Below are positions 7,708-17,353 of a stretch of 36,337 nucleotides of DNA, piece after piece. The stretch is taken from positions 1 to 36,337 of the forward strand of contig JAHRWB010000110.1 in the NCBI GenBank assembly GCA_019090385.1, read 5' to 3'. Numbering within the stretch: the stretch's first letter is position 1; each line of letters starts with the position of its first letter. Position numbers and translations under genes: made by a program. Origin of the DNA: Pseudomonadales bacterium (lineage in GTDB: Bacteria; Pseudomonadota; Gammaproteobacteria; Pseudomonadales; Azotimanducaceae). Under the pieces are notes generated by a model. That model searched no databases, was not told the origin of the DNA, and saw nothing but the letters and a program-made list of their open reading frames with translations.

Positions 7708-9738
7708 ATGAGCGACATGATAATTTTACCACCTATCTTTGGTCTGGTGGGGCTAGTAGCAGCATTCTTTATATATACCTTAGTAAAGAAATACCCCGAC
7801 GGCGAAGATAAAATAAAAAAAATTGCTGACGATATACACGAAGGCGCCATGGTGTTTATGCGCCGTGAATACAGCATGCTGTCAATGTTTGCGGGCGTCT
7901 TATTGATTATATTATATATCTCTCTGGGCCAAGGCACCGCGATTGCATTTTTGGCAGGCGCCTTAAGTTCGGCCACAGCAGGCTGGATTGGTATGTACGC
8001 AGCCACTAAAGCTAACGTACGAACAACAACAGCAGCTCATACGGAAGGCGCTGCCGCTGCACTCTCCGTGGCATTCTTTGGCGGCTCTGTCATGGGGTTG
8101 GCAGTTGCCTCTTTAGGGCTTATTGGCCTCGGGGCGGTCTATTATTTATTTGGTGGTGACCCTGAATCCGCACATTCTATACATGGGTTCGGCATGGGAG
8201 CTTCCACTGTAGCGCTCTTTTCCCGAGTCGGTGGTGGCATATTTACCAAGAGTGCGGATATTGGTGCTGATCTGGTAGGTAAGCTGGAAGCCGGCATTCC
8301 AGAAGATGATCCGCGAAACCCAGGCGTTATCGCTGACAATGTGGGTGACAATGTGGGCGACGTTGCTGGTATGGGTTCAGATATTTTTGAATCCTACTGT
8401 GGCGCCATGATCGCCTCTATCGCCATGGCTGCAACGCTGAGCCTGGCCAGTCTCAATAACTTAATCCCCGGCACGCCTGCAGAAGAAGCACGCAGCGCAT
8501 TGATGTTCTTGCCGCTGGCAATGGCATCAGTCGGACTGATTTGTTCCTTGATCGGTATCGCGATTGTACGCAGCCGTTCCTCTTCCAATCCAGCCGTAGC
8601 CCTGCGCATAGGCATGATGGTCACACCGACTATTTTTATCGCTGCCGCCTATTTTGTCATCACCGGCATGGGAATTTCTGCCAATGTCTGGGGTGCAATT
8701 TTATCCGGCGCAGTCGGCGGTGTAATCATCGGTCTGGTTACCGAATACTACACCTCTTCAACACCCGTAGTACGCATAGCAGAAGCCGGGAAAACCGGTC
8801 CCGCCACGGTTTTGATCACCGGCTTAGCGGTCGGTATGGAATCGGTAGCGGTACCCCTGTTATCAATATGCGGCATCATTTATGTGTCCACTGAACTCGC
8901 CGGTCTTTATGGCGTGGGTATCGCCGCTGTGGGTTTGCTGGCTACCGTTGGTATGACTATGGCCGTAGATGCCTATGGTCCTGTTGCTGACAATGCTGGT
9001 GGTATTGCAGAAATGGGTGGTCTGGGTCCAGAAACCCGCGCAATTACCGATTCTCTGGATGAGCTGGGTAATACTACCGCCGCCATGGGTAAAGGTTTTG
9101 CCATTGGTGCTGCTGCACTGGCAGCACTGGCAATTATAGCTGCCTATGTGGAAACCATTAACTTTGTTCGAGGCAGCGAGTTTATTCTGCATTTGGGCAG
9201 CCCTATGGTACTTATCGGATTGTTTTTAGGCGGCATTGTGCCCTTCCTTATTGCTGCGATTACCATGACCGCTGTCGGTGAAGCGGCAATGGACATGATT
9301 GAGGAAATTCGCCGTCAATTCCGCGAAATCCCTGGTCTTTTAGAAGGTAAAGCAGAACCAGACAATGCTAAATGCGTTGATATCGCCACCTCAGCCGCAC
9401 TGAAGCGCATGATCGTCCCTGGCGTCATCGCTATCGCTTTTCCGCCCATAGTGGGTTTTGGGTTAGGTGCAGAAGCGCTTGGAGGCGCTTTAGGTGGTGC
9501 GCTGTTGGGTTGCGTATTAATGGCTTTGATGATGGCCAATGCTGGTGGTGCATGGGATAACGCCAAAAAACATGTTGAAAAGGGTAATCTGGGCGGGAAA
9601 GGCACTGAGGTACATTCTGCTACCGTTGTTGGTGATACTGTGGGTGACCCCTTCAAAGATACTTCCGGGCCATCTATGAACATACTAATAAACGTGATGG
9701 CTATTGTTAGTCTGGTTATTGCGCCGCTTATTGCCTAA
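7708..9738 (+). CDS. hppA: Membrane-bound ion-translocating pyrophosphatase, K+-dependent type
   Basis: The 676-residue protein, with about 16 membrane helices, hydrolyses PPi and pumps H+ and/or Na+ across the inner membrane. Catalytic loops are intact: [11 protein letters not shown] (184-194), then [20 protein letters not shown] (199-218), and [12 protein letters not shown] (421-432). The GNTTAA motif at 454-459, with Ala where K+-independent enzymes have Lys, assigns it to the K+-dependent family. The gate Glu lies in SDIFES (E228), the position seen in Na+-pumping members; some K+-dependent H+ pumps may share it, so the ion is not settled. It ends at a strong terminator and faces the PPi-phosphofructokinase gene. 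Confidence 0.96.
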   Translation: MSDMIILPPIFGLVGLVAAFFIYTLVKKYPDGEDKIKKIADDIHEGAMVFMRREYSMLSMFAGVLLIILYISLGQGTAIAFLAGALSSATAGWIGMYAATKANVRTTTAAHTEGAAAALSVAFFGGSVMGLAVASLGLIGLGAVYYLFGGDPESAHSIHGFGMGASTVALFSRVGGGIFTKSADIGADLVGKLEAGIPEDDPRNPGVIADNVGDNVGDVAGMGSDIFESYCGAMIASIAMAATLSLASLNNLIPGTPAEEARSALMFLPLAMASVGLICSLIGIAIVRSRSSSNPAVALRIGMMVTPTIFIAAAYFVITGMGISANVWGAILSGAVGGVIIGLVTEYYTSSTPVVRIAEAGKTGPATVLITGLAVGMESVAVPLLSICGIIYVSTELAGLYGVGIAAVGLLATVGMTMAVDAYGPVADNAGGIAEMGGLGPETRAITDSLDELGNTTAAMGKGFAIGAAALAALAIIAAYVETINFVRGSEFILHLGSPMVLIGLFLGGIVPFLIAAITMTAVGEAAMDMIEEIRRQFREIPGLLEGKAEPDNAKCVDIATSAALKRMIVPGVIAIAFPPIVGFGLGAEALGGALGGALLGCVLMALMMANAGGAWDNAKKHVEKGNLGGKGTEVHSATVVGDTVGDPFKDTSGPSMNILINVMAIVSLVIAPLIA

Positions 9739-9762
9739 CCCGCACTGAGCAATCGGTACCAC

Positions 9763-9793
9763 AAAAAACCCCGGCTTATTGCCGGGGTTTTTT
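9763..9793. terminator. Bidirectional rho-independent terminator between hppA and pfp
   Basis: The hairpin CCCCGGC-ttatt-GCCGGGG is perfect. It is flanked by six A on the left and a run of T on the right, so it can terminate hppA on the plus strand and the convergent phosphofructokinase on the minus strand. Confidence 0.93.
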
Positions 9794-9872
9794 ATTTCCG
9801 TCTTACTTATAGTAACTATCGCCAGTTACGGGTTTAGTTACCGGGACTAATTATTCCCCATTAATACATGCG

Positions 9873-11216
9873 CTAGTCGCGCAGCGTAAAACGCTTGAGC
9901 TTCGGTTTAACCAAAACATTTTTTAGTCTTACGTAGCGCGGTAACCCGCCAACATAATCGGGATAATCTTCGCCTTTAATAAGCGGCTCCAAATACTTGC
10001 GCGCTTGATCAGTAATACCAAATCCATCTCGGGTAATGTAGGAGCGCGGCATGGCACGCTCAACATTTGCCACACCCGCCAGAGGCGTATCACCAATAGT
10101 CCAGCGATAAGGTTTGTCCGATTTGCGCACAATAATTGGCATGACCGAATTTTTACCGGCCAAGGCCATTTCAACAGCGGCTTTTCCTACCGCATAAGCC
10201 TGCTTTACATCCGTTGCTGAAGCTATATGCCTGGCCGAGCGCTGAAGATAATCCGCCACTGCCCAGTGATATTTATAACCCAGCTCTTGCTTGATCATAT
10301 TTGCCAGCGCGGGTGCCACGCCGCCTAATTGGGTATGCCCAAAAGCATCCTTTGAACCGGCATCAGCGATAAACCGGCCATCCGCATAATGTGCCCCTTC
10401 GGATACAACGATGACGCAATAACCCACTTTTTTAACGGTACGTTTCACTTTGTTTAGAAAGCGTGTGGGATTAAAGCTCACCTCAGGAAACAATATCACA
10501 TGGGGCGCTTCTTCAGTGGATGACCCCGCCAGACCGGCTGCCGCCGCTATCCAACCCGCATGTCGGCCCATTACTTCCAGAACAAAAACCTTGGTAGACG
10601 TCTCACACATGGATTCAACATCCAAAGCCGCTTCCCGAGTTGAGACCGCCACATACTTGGCCACTGAACCAAAGCCCGGACAGGTATCTGTATACGGCAG
10701 GTCATTGTCCACCGTTTTCGGAATACCTATGCAGGTAATTGGATACCCCATCTGTTCACTAAGCTGGGCGACTTTATGCGCGGTATCCTGGGAATCACCT
10801 CCCCCATTGTAAAAGAAATAACCAATATTGTGCGCCTCGAATACATCAATCAGACGTTGATACTCCAAGGCATTTTCCTGTAAAGACTTCAGCTTGTACC
10901 GGCAGGATCCAAAGGCCCCGCTCGGCGTGCTGCGCAAGCGTGCAATAGAACGCGCTGATTCTTTACTGGTATCAATCAGCTCCTCTTTTAATGCACCGAT
11001 AATACCATTCCGACCTGCATACACTTTGCCTATCCGCTCAGGGTATTTTTTAGCTGTTTCCAACACCCCGCAGGCAGAGGCATTTATAACAGCAGTAACA
11101 CCACCTGATTGTGCATAAAACGCATTTTTTATTTCCGGTTTCCGGGGCGCTGATTTCCGTGCAGAGCGTAGTTTTGATCCACTACGGGATTTTGCTCTGG
11201 TTCCTGCTTTTGACAT
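9873..11216 (-). CDS. pfp: Pyrophosphate-dependent-type 6-phosphofructokinase
   Basis: The 447-residue enzyme interconverts fructose 6-phosphate and fructose 1,6-bisphosphate in the cytosol. Two features mark the PPi-using type. In NGGGDSQDT an Asp stands where ATP enzymes have the second Gly of GGDGS. In PKTVDNDLPYTDTCPGFGS a Lys replaces the Gly of the ATP-type PGTIDND. The MGRHAGWIAAAAGLA substrate motif is intact. The N-terminus is a basic Ser/Lys/Arg-rich tail of about 30 residues. I chose the ATG at 11216, with AAGGA 10 nt upstream; a TTG at 11222 is also possible. It is convergent with hppA. In methanotrophs the PPi-phosphofructokinase and membrane pyrophosphatase genes are known to be linked, which supports PPi-based glycolysis here. 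Phosphoryl donor use is inferred from residues. Confidence 0.92.
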   Translation of the reverse strand: MSKAGTRAKSRSGSKLRSARKSAPRKPEIKNAFYAQSGGVTAVINASACGVLETAKKYPERIGKVYAGRNGIIGALKEELIDTSKESARSIARLRSTPSGAFGSCRYKLKSLQENALEYQRLIDVFEAHNIGYFFYNGGGDSQDTAHKVAQLSEQMGYPITCIGIPKTVDNDLPYTDTCPGFGSVAKYVAVSTREAALDVESMCETSTKVFVLEVMGRHAGWIAAAAGLAGSSTEEAPHVILFPEVSFNPTRFLNKVKRTVKKVGYCVIVVSEGAHYADGRFIADAGSKDAFGHTQLGGVAPALANMIKQELGYKYHWAVADYLQRSARHIASATDVKQAYAVGKAAVEMALAGKNSVMPIIVRKSDKPYRWTIGDTPLAGVANVERAMPRSYITRDGFGITDQARKYLEPLIKGEDYPDYVGGLPRYVRLKNVLVKPKLKRFTLRD

Positions 11217-11534
11217 AAACAATCAATCCTTTTATTGGTCTACCCGGTTTATTTATAAGGCGCATCTTCCAGACTACGCCCCATTGAAGAAAACGCACAT
11301 AACTATGCCCAAACTCAAAAAACCAATCTGGTGCAAGACAATGTTATTAGTTATTTTCTTCAATGATGTTCACGACTTGATCAACTCTGCAATTAAACAA
11401 CAAATAGCGCGTGGCAAATATCAGCAAAGCAATGTTTGTGCGATAATAATCGGCATGATACACGCAATTAAGCTATTTTCTTTTATCCTGAATCAAAACA
11501 TCGCCTTTTTGCTAATTTCGGTTTCAAATACTCA
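11217..11534. other. Divergent intergenic region with a 12-bp inverted repeat
   Basis: This 318-bp stretch separates pfp (minus) from a membrane protein gene (plus). It should hold both promoters. A perfect 12-bp inverted repeat, CATTGAAGAAAA at 11282-11293 and its complement at 11354-11365, brackets a 60-bp interval. An open frame at 11284-11538 (84 codons) has no ribosome binding site and no recognisable domain and is probably not a gene. Confidence 0.5.
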
Positions 11535-12053
11535 ATGACTGCCATTTTATCTATGTTCTGGAATATTTGCCGACTAAAACGTGGTCCGCAATACGTTCCT
11601 TCACAAGCACTCTTTTTAGTCGCTCTCATTATCGGCAGTTTGCTGGTGAGCACTTTTTTAAATCTGAAGTTAGTGGAGTCAGAGTCCTCACTGAAAGTAT
11701 TTACCTTGATCGTTACGGATCTAGCGGTTACCAGCAGCCTGGTTTGGAGTGCCCTCTACTTTAAAAATGTCGGGAATCGATTCCCCCAAACCCTATCTGC
11801 CATGGTCGGTTGTGATTTACTTTTAACACTACTTGTCACCATACTTATATTATTGATCGGAAATACCAGCGACCCAAAGGATCCGTTGACCATAGGCATA
11901 GTGGTGTTGTACCAAATCTGGCTCATCAGCATCTGGGGCTTTATTCTGCACCATGCCCTGGGAATAACGGTTATGCAGGGAGTTTTTTTGGTAATAGCTA
12001 TCGCATTTTTTAGCTTTATCTTCAGTGGTAGTCTGGCGACAGCTACGGCGTAA
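11535..12053 (+). CDS. Hypothetical four-helix inner-membrane protein
   Basis: The 172-residue product has about four hydrophobic segments (roughly residues 24-43, 55-75, 88-110 and 122-168, the last probably double) joined by short loops, and a basic N-terminal stretch (CRLKRGPQYVPSQ) that would sit inside. I recognise no family or catalytic motif. It ends 37 nt before the mpl ATG on the same strand, so the two may be co-transcribed, but a role in peptidoglycan recycling would be guesswork. Confidence 0.75.
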   Translation: MTAILSMFWNICRLKRGPQYVPSQALFLVALIIGSLLVSTFLNLKLVESESSLKVFTLIVTDLAVTSSLVWSALYFKNVGNRFPQTLSAMVGCDLLLTLLVTILILLIGNTSDPKDPLTIGIVVLYQIWLISIWGFILHHALGITVMQGVFLVIAIAFFSFIFSGSLATATA

Positions 12054-12090
12054 TTTTTGGTCGTTTTCAGAAAATTTTACAGGGACATTA

Positions 12091-13560
12091 ATGGCTAAAC
12101 ATGTTTACTTCCTAGGCATCGGAGGCACCCTGATGGGCAGCCTCGCGATACTCGCAAAACAGTTGGGGTATGAGGTCAGTGGATCAGACGGGCCAATCTA
12201 TCCACCGATGAGTGACCAGCTTGAAGCAGCCGGAATATCAACCTACCAAGGCTTCGATGCTGCTCAGCTAAAACCTGCTCCAGACCTCATCGTGGTGGGC
12301 AATGCAGGACTGCCACGTGGTAACCCCGGAGTTGAATGTGTTTTGGAAAGCGGCATCCCCTATGTATCTGGCGCGGAATGGTTAGGTACCGATATCCTGC
12401 AAAACCGCTGGGTACTTGCAGTTTCGGGTACCCACGGAAAAACATCTACCAGCAGTATGCTAGCCTGGGTATTAGAGTGCGCAGGATTGCAGCCCGGATT
12501 TTTAATTGGTGGAGTACCCAACAATTTTGGTATTTCTGCTCGCCTGGGAGACACGCCTTTTTTTGTTGTCGAAGCAGATGAATACGATACCTCCTATTTT
12601 GATCGTCGCAGCAAATTTGTTCACTACCGTCCCCGCACCCTCATTATAAATAACCTGGAATATGACCACGCCGATATATTTCCAGATTTGAGCGCCATTC
12701 AAACGCAATTCCACCATTTAATACGCAGTATTCCGGGCACAGGATTAATCATTACGCCTGAAAACCAGGAGAGTGTTGAAACGGTGATTAAGCAGGGTTG
12801 CTGGACACCCGTTGCCCGTGTTCGGGATGCTAGCACCAATAAACATCGCGCTGTTGCCGCATCCCAATTGCCTGGCGACTTATGGTATGCGGATTTACAA
12901 ACTGCCGATCATTCCAGCTTTGAAGTCTGTTTAAAGGATGCCAAAGACGAACATAACTTTGGCAAAGTAAAATGGGACAGTATCGGGGCACACAATGTAA
13001 GCAACGCACTCAATGTAATAGCCGCGGCTCGACACGCCGGTGTACCACCGGAGCAGTCCATCGAAGCCCTATCCAGCTTTAAAGGTGTAAAACGCAGGCT
13101 CGAAGTCATATACCAACACGCAAATCTCTATATTTATGATGATTTCGCACACCATCCCACGGCTATCCGCAGTACCCTGCAAGGGCTGCGAGCACGCTAT
13201 GGATCGGACGAAATAATAGCCGTTGTTGAACCACGGACACACACGATGTCACTGGGTACACACAGAAATGACCTAATCACTTGCTGCGCCGCTGCCGATT
13301 CGGTCATTTGGTTTCGAGGTGAGAATATAAAATGGGATCTGCATGACGTCGCCAAAGACTGTGTAATACCTGCGAGCATTTTTGACAATACAGATGATCT
13401 GGTTAGTTCTTTGATATCCATGCCCGCCAGGGAAGATATTACCCAAAGCCCGCATTTGGCCAAAGGCCCAGCACGCCATATTGTGATTATGAGTAATGGC
13501 AGCTTTGGTGGCGTTCACAAAAAACTTGTGAACGCCTTCAAAGCCAACCAGACAATATAG
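12091..13560 (+). CDS. mpl: UDP-N-acetylmuramate:L-Ala-gamma-D-Glu-meso-DAP ligase (Mpl)
   Basis: The 489-residue Mur-ligase-family enzyme reattaches recycled murein tripeptide to UDP-MurNAc in the cytosol. The N-terminal nucleotide-sugar domain has HVYFLGIGGTLMGSLA. The ATP P-loop is VSGTHGKTSTSSML, and the central EADEYDTSYFD motif and C-terminal DDFAHHPTAIR motif are typical of Mpl. I chose the ATG at 12091, preceded by AGGGA; the frame extends upstream to 12025 but that extension overlaps the membrane protein gene and lacks conservation. A perfect 11-bp inverted repeat lies in the last 51 nt of the gene. Confidence 0.96.
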   Translation: MAKHVYFLGIGGTLMGSLAILAKQLGYEVSGSDGPIYPPMSDQLEAAGISTYQGFDAAQLKPAPDLIVVGNAGLPRGNPGVECVLESGIPYVSGAEWLGTDILQNRWVLAVSGTHGKTSTSSMLAWVLECAGLQPGFLIGGVPNNFGISARLGDTPFFVVEADEYDTSYFDRRSKFVHYRPRTLIINNLEYDHADIFPDLSAIQTQFHHLIRSIPGTGLIITPENQESVETVIKQGCWTPVARVRDASTNKHRAVAASQLPGDLWYADLQTADHSSFEVCLKDAKDEHNFGKVKWDSIGAHNVSNALNVIAAARHAGVPPEQSIEALSSFKGVKRRLEVIYQHANLYIYDDFAHHPTAIRSTLQGLRARYGSDEIIAVVEPRTHTMSLGTHRNDLITCCAAADSVIWFRGENIKWDLHDVAKDCVIPASIFDNTDDLVSSLISMPAREDITQSPHLAKGPARHIVIMSNGSFGGVHKKLVNAFKANQTI

Positions 13561-13694
13561 TTGTAACCTTGTTTTAAAGGGAAAATATCACAGCTGATTT
13601 CATATCTAGTCCCAGCCCAATATTCTCCCGGTTTTAACGGGGTACCGACATTCCTGGCCCGGATTAAGCCCAACTTTTGGAAGGATTATTTGCT

Positions 13695-14327
13695 TTGAAA
13701 CATCAAAAAAAAAATAGCGTCAATAAATTCTGGCTATGTTTTTTACTGCAAACCACTATGTTCAGCATCTATCTGACACCTCCACTCTATGCCGAACCCT
13801 CAGATAACTCCGAGCAGCTTTTTGCGAATATACCCGAAAATTGGAATTTAATGCACAACAATCAAAAAGCCAATATTCGCCTGGTCGAGTATGCTCCCCC
13901 GGATTCCAACGAAACAAACTGGACTGAAAAACTCACTTTGGAATCGTTTGCCCAACAACCCTTGCCCGACCCAATCCAATTGTTGGATAGCATGGCCGAG
14001 CAGCAGCTTGAAGCCTGTGACAACTTCGTCGGCCGAATTACTTTTTCAGGGTACGAAAATGGCTACCCAGCCTCGGTAAGATTGTTTAATTGCAAAAACG
14101 ACAAGCTAACCCAAATGCAAAAGATCTCACTTGTAAAAGCCATTCAGGGAAACGAAAACTTTTACGTGATTTCTCATATCATGCGTCTTGGAGAACAGCA
14201 AATTGATATAAGCGAAGAACGTTTATCCGGGGTAATCGCTCGATGGTCGGCCCACCTGGGAGCTATCAGTGTGTGTGACACACAAACCACAGAGCACCCC
14301 TGTCCCTTACCCACTGTGCAAAAATAG
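13695..14327 (+). CDS. Exported protein of unknown function
   Basis: The product of about 210 residues has a signal peptide: a basic start (KHQKKNSVNK), a hydrophobic core, and probable cleavage after LYA before EPSDNSE. The mature part contains two cysteines in EACDNF and LFNCKND and a further pair near the end (SVCDTQTTEHPC), which could form disulfides in the periplasm. I recognise no domain. The start is a TTG at 13695 with AAGGAT at 13681-13686; an alternative TTG at 13677 would overlap that ribosome binding site. It stands alone between mpl and a convergent acyl-CoA dehydrogenase. Confidence 0.75.
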   Translation: MKHQKKNSVNKFWLCFLLQTTMFSIYLTPPLYAEPSDNSEQLFANIPENWNLMHNNQKANIRLVEYAPPDSNETNWTEKLTLESFAQQPLPDPIQLLDSMAEQQLEACDNFVGRITFSGYENGYPASVRLFNCKNDKLTQMQKISLVKAIQGNENFYVISHIMRLGEQQIDISEERLSGVIARWSAHLGAISVCDTQTTEHPCPLPTVQK

Positions 14328-14399
14328 AACATCCTGCAACTACCGCAGACGAACCTGCTCCATTCTAACCATTACCATGCGAACCAGGGCCACAAATAA

Positions 14400-16193
14400 T
14401 CACGCATGAGCAAAACCGGCAGGGTCTATTTCCATTAATGAACCCGCTCCTGCACGCATGGCCTCAGCATGCATCAAACATCGTGGTAACAGTCGTTTAA
14501 AATAGAAATCTGCCGTGGCTAACTTGCCCTGGTAGAAGTCGTCGTCCTTACCATCGCTCAATTCTGTCTTGGCGCACAGTGCCATTCTGCCCCACATTAT
14601 TGCCAGCACGGCGTAACCACTGTACATAAGGTAATCTACCGCAGCTGCACCCAATTCATTGGGGTCATTTTGTACGCGCTCGGCAATTTCCCCGGTCAAC
14701 TCTCCCCATTCACTGGTTACCGTGCGAAGCTTATCTGCAAACCAAAAACCCTCTTGTTCCAATGCACCCGCCAACTCACGAGATTCACCGACGAGACTCA
14801 TCATTGCTTTGCCCTGGGTATGCAGTGTCTTTCGGCCCATCAAATCCAGTGCCTGGATGCCATTTGTACCTTCATACAATGTGGTAATTCGCGCATCTCT
14901 TACATATTGTTCAATACCCGTTTCACGAATATAGCCATGCCCACCAAAAACCTGCAGAGCAAGACTGGTGCTTTCCTGGGCCACCTCAGTAACAAAACCT
15001 TTAACAATGGGTGTGTAGAAATCTACCATTAGCTCAGCGGTTTGACGTAGTTCGGCATCTGCACCATATTTAATGCAATCCTGATAACGACCGGTTTCAT
15101 AAATCAGCGCACGACAGCCTTCTACCAATGCTTTCTGTGTAAGCAACATTTTGCGCACATCCGGATGAACGATGATAGGATCAGCCACTTGATCAGGGTT
15201 TTTAGGCCCATCTAAAGCGCGCATCTGCACCCGTTCCTGAGCGTATGACAAAGATTTTTGATAGGCCCCTTCCATTAAGCCAAGTCCCTGAATCCCCACA
15301 TAGATACGTGCGGCATTCATCATGGTAAACATACAGCTCATGCCCTTATTTTCACTACCAAGCAGATACCCCTGAGCATTGTCAAAATTCATTACACAGG
15401 TTGAGCACCCATGCAGCCCCATTTTCTCCTCCAACGCACTACACTCAAGCGTATTTCTATCTAACAGCTCGCCTGTGTCTGACACCTTGTACTTTGGCAC
15501 AAGGAAAAGAGAAATACCCTTGGTGCCACTGGGCGCATCCGGCAATCGAGCAAGCACGAGATGTACGATGTTTTCAGACATTTCATGCTCACCCCCGGAA
15601 ATAAAAATCTTGGTGCCACTGATATCGTAGCTGCCATCGGCGCGCGGCTTAGCACGCGTGCTGAGGAGCCCTACATCAGATCCAGCATGGGATTCCGTCA
15701 GGCACATTGTGCCTGTCCACTCACCACTTATTAATTTAGTTAGATAAATTTGTTTTTGTTCTTCACTGCCGTGTGCAGATATCGCCAACACACTGCCATG
15801 TGAAAGTTCTGGGTATAACGTCCAGGCCATATTAGCTGTCGTCATCATTTCCAGCACGCTAACCCCAACAGACGTGGGTAAACCCTGTCCGCCAAAATTC
15901 GGATCCGCACTGATGCCAGACCAGCCCGCCTCTACATAGGCTTTATAGGACTCGCGAAAACCCTCCGGTGTAATGACTTTGCCATTTTTCAGACTACAGC
16001 CCTGCAAATCACCAGTGACATTCACCGGCGCCAACATATTTTCAGCAAACTTGGCTGCTTCTTCAAAAATAGCATCCAGCTCTTCTGCAGACACATCCTC
16101 ACTACCACTTAACTTTATTCGATGTTCATCCAGGCCCAGCACCTGATGACAAAGAAAATGAATATCCTTTAGTGGAACCCTGTAACCAGACAT
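14400..16193 (-). CDS. Acyl-CoA dehydrogenase, large (about 600 aa) subfamily
   Basis: The 597-residue FAD enzyme oxidises an acyl-CoA to the 2-enoyl-CoA and passes electrons to electron-transfer flavoprotein. The length, the N-terminal MSGYRVPLKDIHFL segment and the C-terminal extension fit the subfamily often annotated FadE or 3-methylmercaptopropionyl-CoA dehydrogenase (DmdC). The FAD/substrate motif MCLTESHAGSDVG, the GGHGYIRETGIEQYVRD segment and the catalytic Glu in LYEGTNGIQALDLMGRK are present. AAGGA lies upstream of the ATG. The subfamily has broad chain-length use, so a DMSP role cannot be assumed. It is a single-gene unit, convergent with the exported protein. Confidence 0.95.
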   Translation of the reverse strand: MSGYRVPLKDIHFLCHQVLGLDEHRIKLSGSEDVSAEELDAIFEEAAKFAENMLAPVNVTGDLQGCSLKNGKVITPEGFRESYKAYVEAGWSGISADPNFGGQGLPTSVGVSVLEMMTTANMAWTLYPELSHGSVLAISAHGSEEQKQIYLTKLISGEWTGTMCLTESHAGSDVGLLSTRAKPRADGSYDISGTKIFISGGEHEMSENIVHLVLARLPDAPSGTKGISLFLVPKYKVSDTGELLDRNTLECSALEEKMGLHGCSTCVMNFDNAQGYLLGSENKGMSCMFTMMNAARIYVGIQGLGLMEGAYQKSLSYAQERVQMRALDGPKNPDQVADPIIVHPDVRKMLLTQKALVEGCRALIYETGRYQDCIKYGADAELRQTAELMVDFYTPIVKGFVTEVAQESTSLALQVFGGHGYIRETGIEQYVRDARITTLYEGTNGIQALDLMGRKTLHTQGKAMMSLVGESRELAGALEQEGFWFADKLRTVTSEWGELTGEIAERVQNDPNELGAAAVDYLMYSGYAVLAIMWGRMALCAKTELSDGKDDDFYQGKLATADFYFKRLLPRCLMHAEAMRAGAGSLMEIDPAGFAHA

Positions 16194-16298
16194 GTTTGTT
16201 CTTCCTTCAATTTTTTAATGACTGACAATAGTATGTAGAAACACCTACAAAAAGACCTTACTTTGAGGGGGCAACACTGTCAAAAATGCTTTATTGAA

Positions 16299-17213
16299 CT
16301 AGGCCCGTGCCAATAACGAGCCAAGCCCCTGCTGCGAATTATTTTCTACCTGTTGATATACTTTTTCCCTGGGAATTCTACCTTCAGGGGGGCCAGTATG
16401 AGGCTCAGAAGCAATGGAACCCGAAGTGTTTTCAGAGGTGTTTTTCGATGCTGATTCTATCTGTCCTGGCTGATGGGGTTGTTTTGCCTGACCGGAAGCG
16501 GAAGGATCAATACCTTCCATTCGCTCCTGCATCAGATCTACCCGAGCCTGGGCTGCCATCTGTGCAGCCTTGGCAGCGACTGCCCGGTCGGCGGAAGAAG
16601 GCTCTGCTGGTGCCATGGCCGCTCTTTGTACAACTTGCGCCTTTTGAAGAGTTGCCGCAGCATCTCCCGATACTTCAGATGCATCAATACTGACATGACC
16701 CGATGTCGCATAATTTACCCCGTCCGGACCACGCGTAAATTCAAATACAGGACTTCCGGCAAATTGCCCACCGGCAGCTGCATGAGCCAGTTCATGGCTG
16801 CGAACCTCTCGGTCACGCTTGGCTAAACCTGAGATAACAACACGCTCGCGCTCCATACGCTGAACTTCAGCACGACTACTGGCAGCATCGCTAGCTGCAG
16901 CTGCTTGCCCTTGTTCCTCCAGGGATTGCTCGACGCTATCACTTTCACCCGATGAAGACCCTGCAGAATTCCGCTGAAACCCGCTTAAAGGTGCAGAGCC
17001 CTCAGCGGTTCTTAATAAAGAGCCCTCAGCAGTTTTTAATAAAGAGCCCTCAGCGGTTCTTAATAAAGAGCCCTCAGCGGTCTTTAATAAAGAGCCCTCA
17101 GCGGTTCCTGGTAAAGAGCCCTCAGCGCTGGCCTTTGAAAACGGGAGATTACCGGGCACGGTTATCCCGGAACGAATAGGGTTATTATGCAATGTCAGAC
17201 CAATCACATCCAT
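16299..17213 (-). CDS. SprA-related putative metalloprotease with N-terminal tandem repeat
   Basis: The 304-residue protein contains the conserved core of the SprA-related (CJM1_0395) family. This comprises a HELAH zinc motif at about 140-144 in EVRSHELAHAAAGGQ, then FEFTRGPDGVNYATSGHVSI, and the helix AAMAPAEPSSADRAVAAKAA. HExxH suggests zinc protease activity, but proteolysis has not been shown for the family to my knowledge. The N-terminal third is low complexity: residues 29-73 repeat TAEGSLLK/R, encoded by a 24-bp tandem array. There is no signal peptide. It lies about 140 nt downstream of a small flagellar-rod-like gene on the same strand, a pairing seen elsewhere in Pseudomonas-like genomes as I recall. 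Confidence 0.85.
   Translation of the reverse strand: MDVIGLTLHNNPIRSGITVPGNLPFSKASAEGSLPGTAEGSLLKTAEGSLLRTAEGSLLKTAEGSLLRTAEGSAPLSGFQRNSAGSSSGESDSVEQSLEEQGQAAAASDAASSRAEVQRMERERVVISGLAKRDREVRSHELAHAAAGGQFAGSPVFEFTRGPDGVNYATSGHVSIDASEVSGDAAATLQKAQVVQRAAMAPAEPSSADRAVAAKAAQMAAQARVDLMQERMEGIDPSASGQAKQPHQPGQIESASKNTSENTSGSIASEPHTGPPEGRIPREKVYQQVENNSQQGLGSLLARA
16996..17131. repeat. 24-bp tandem repeat, about 5.6 copies, inside the metalloprotease gene
   Basis: Units begin at 16996, 17020, 17044, 17068 and 17092, with a partial copy at 17116. The unit is GAGCCCTCAGCGGTTCTTAA followed by TAAA, with few substitutions. Because 24 is a multiple of three, copy changes keep the frame and add or remove the octapeptide TAEGSLL(K/R). 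The near identity of copies suggests recent expansion. Confidence 0.95.
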
Positions 17214-17353
17214 GTACTGTCTAATTCCTGTTTAGTCCCGTGTCCTTGTTTTAGCCTGACTTTATACGACTATCAGGCAAAAGGAGAACCCAGAAAAAGC
17301 GTTTATTCTTCTTTACAAACACTTCCAAGCGTCATGGCGAATACCTACAAGTA

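Noticed and set aside
11284-11538. 84-codon open frame upstream of the four-helix membrane protein
   Set aside because: No ribosome binding site, no recognisable domain, AT-rich leader-like composition, and it contains one arm of an inverted repeat.
16996-17131. Tandem repeats considered as a CRISPR array
   Set aside because: Units are directly adjacent with no spacers, lie in a coding frame, and no cas genes are present.
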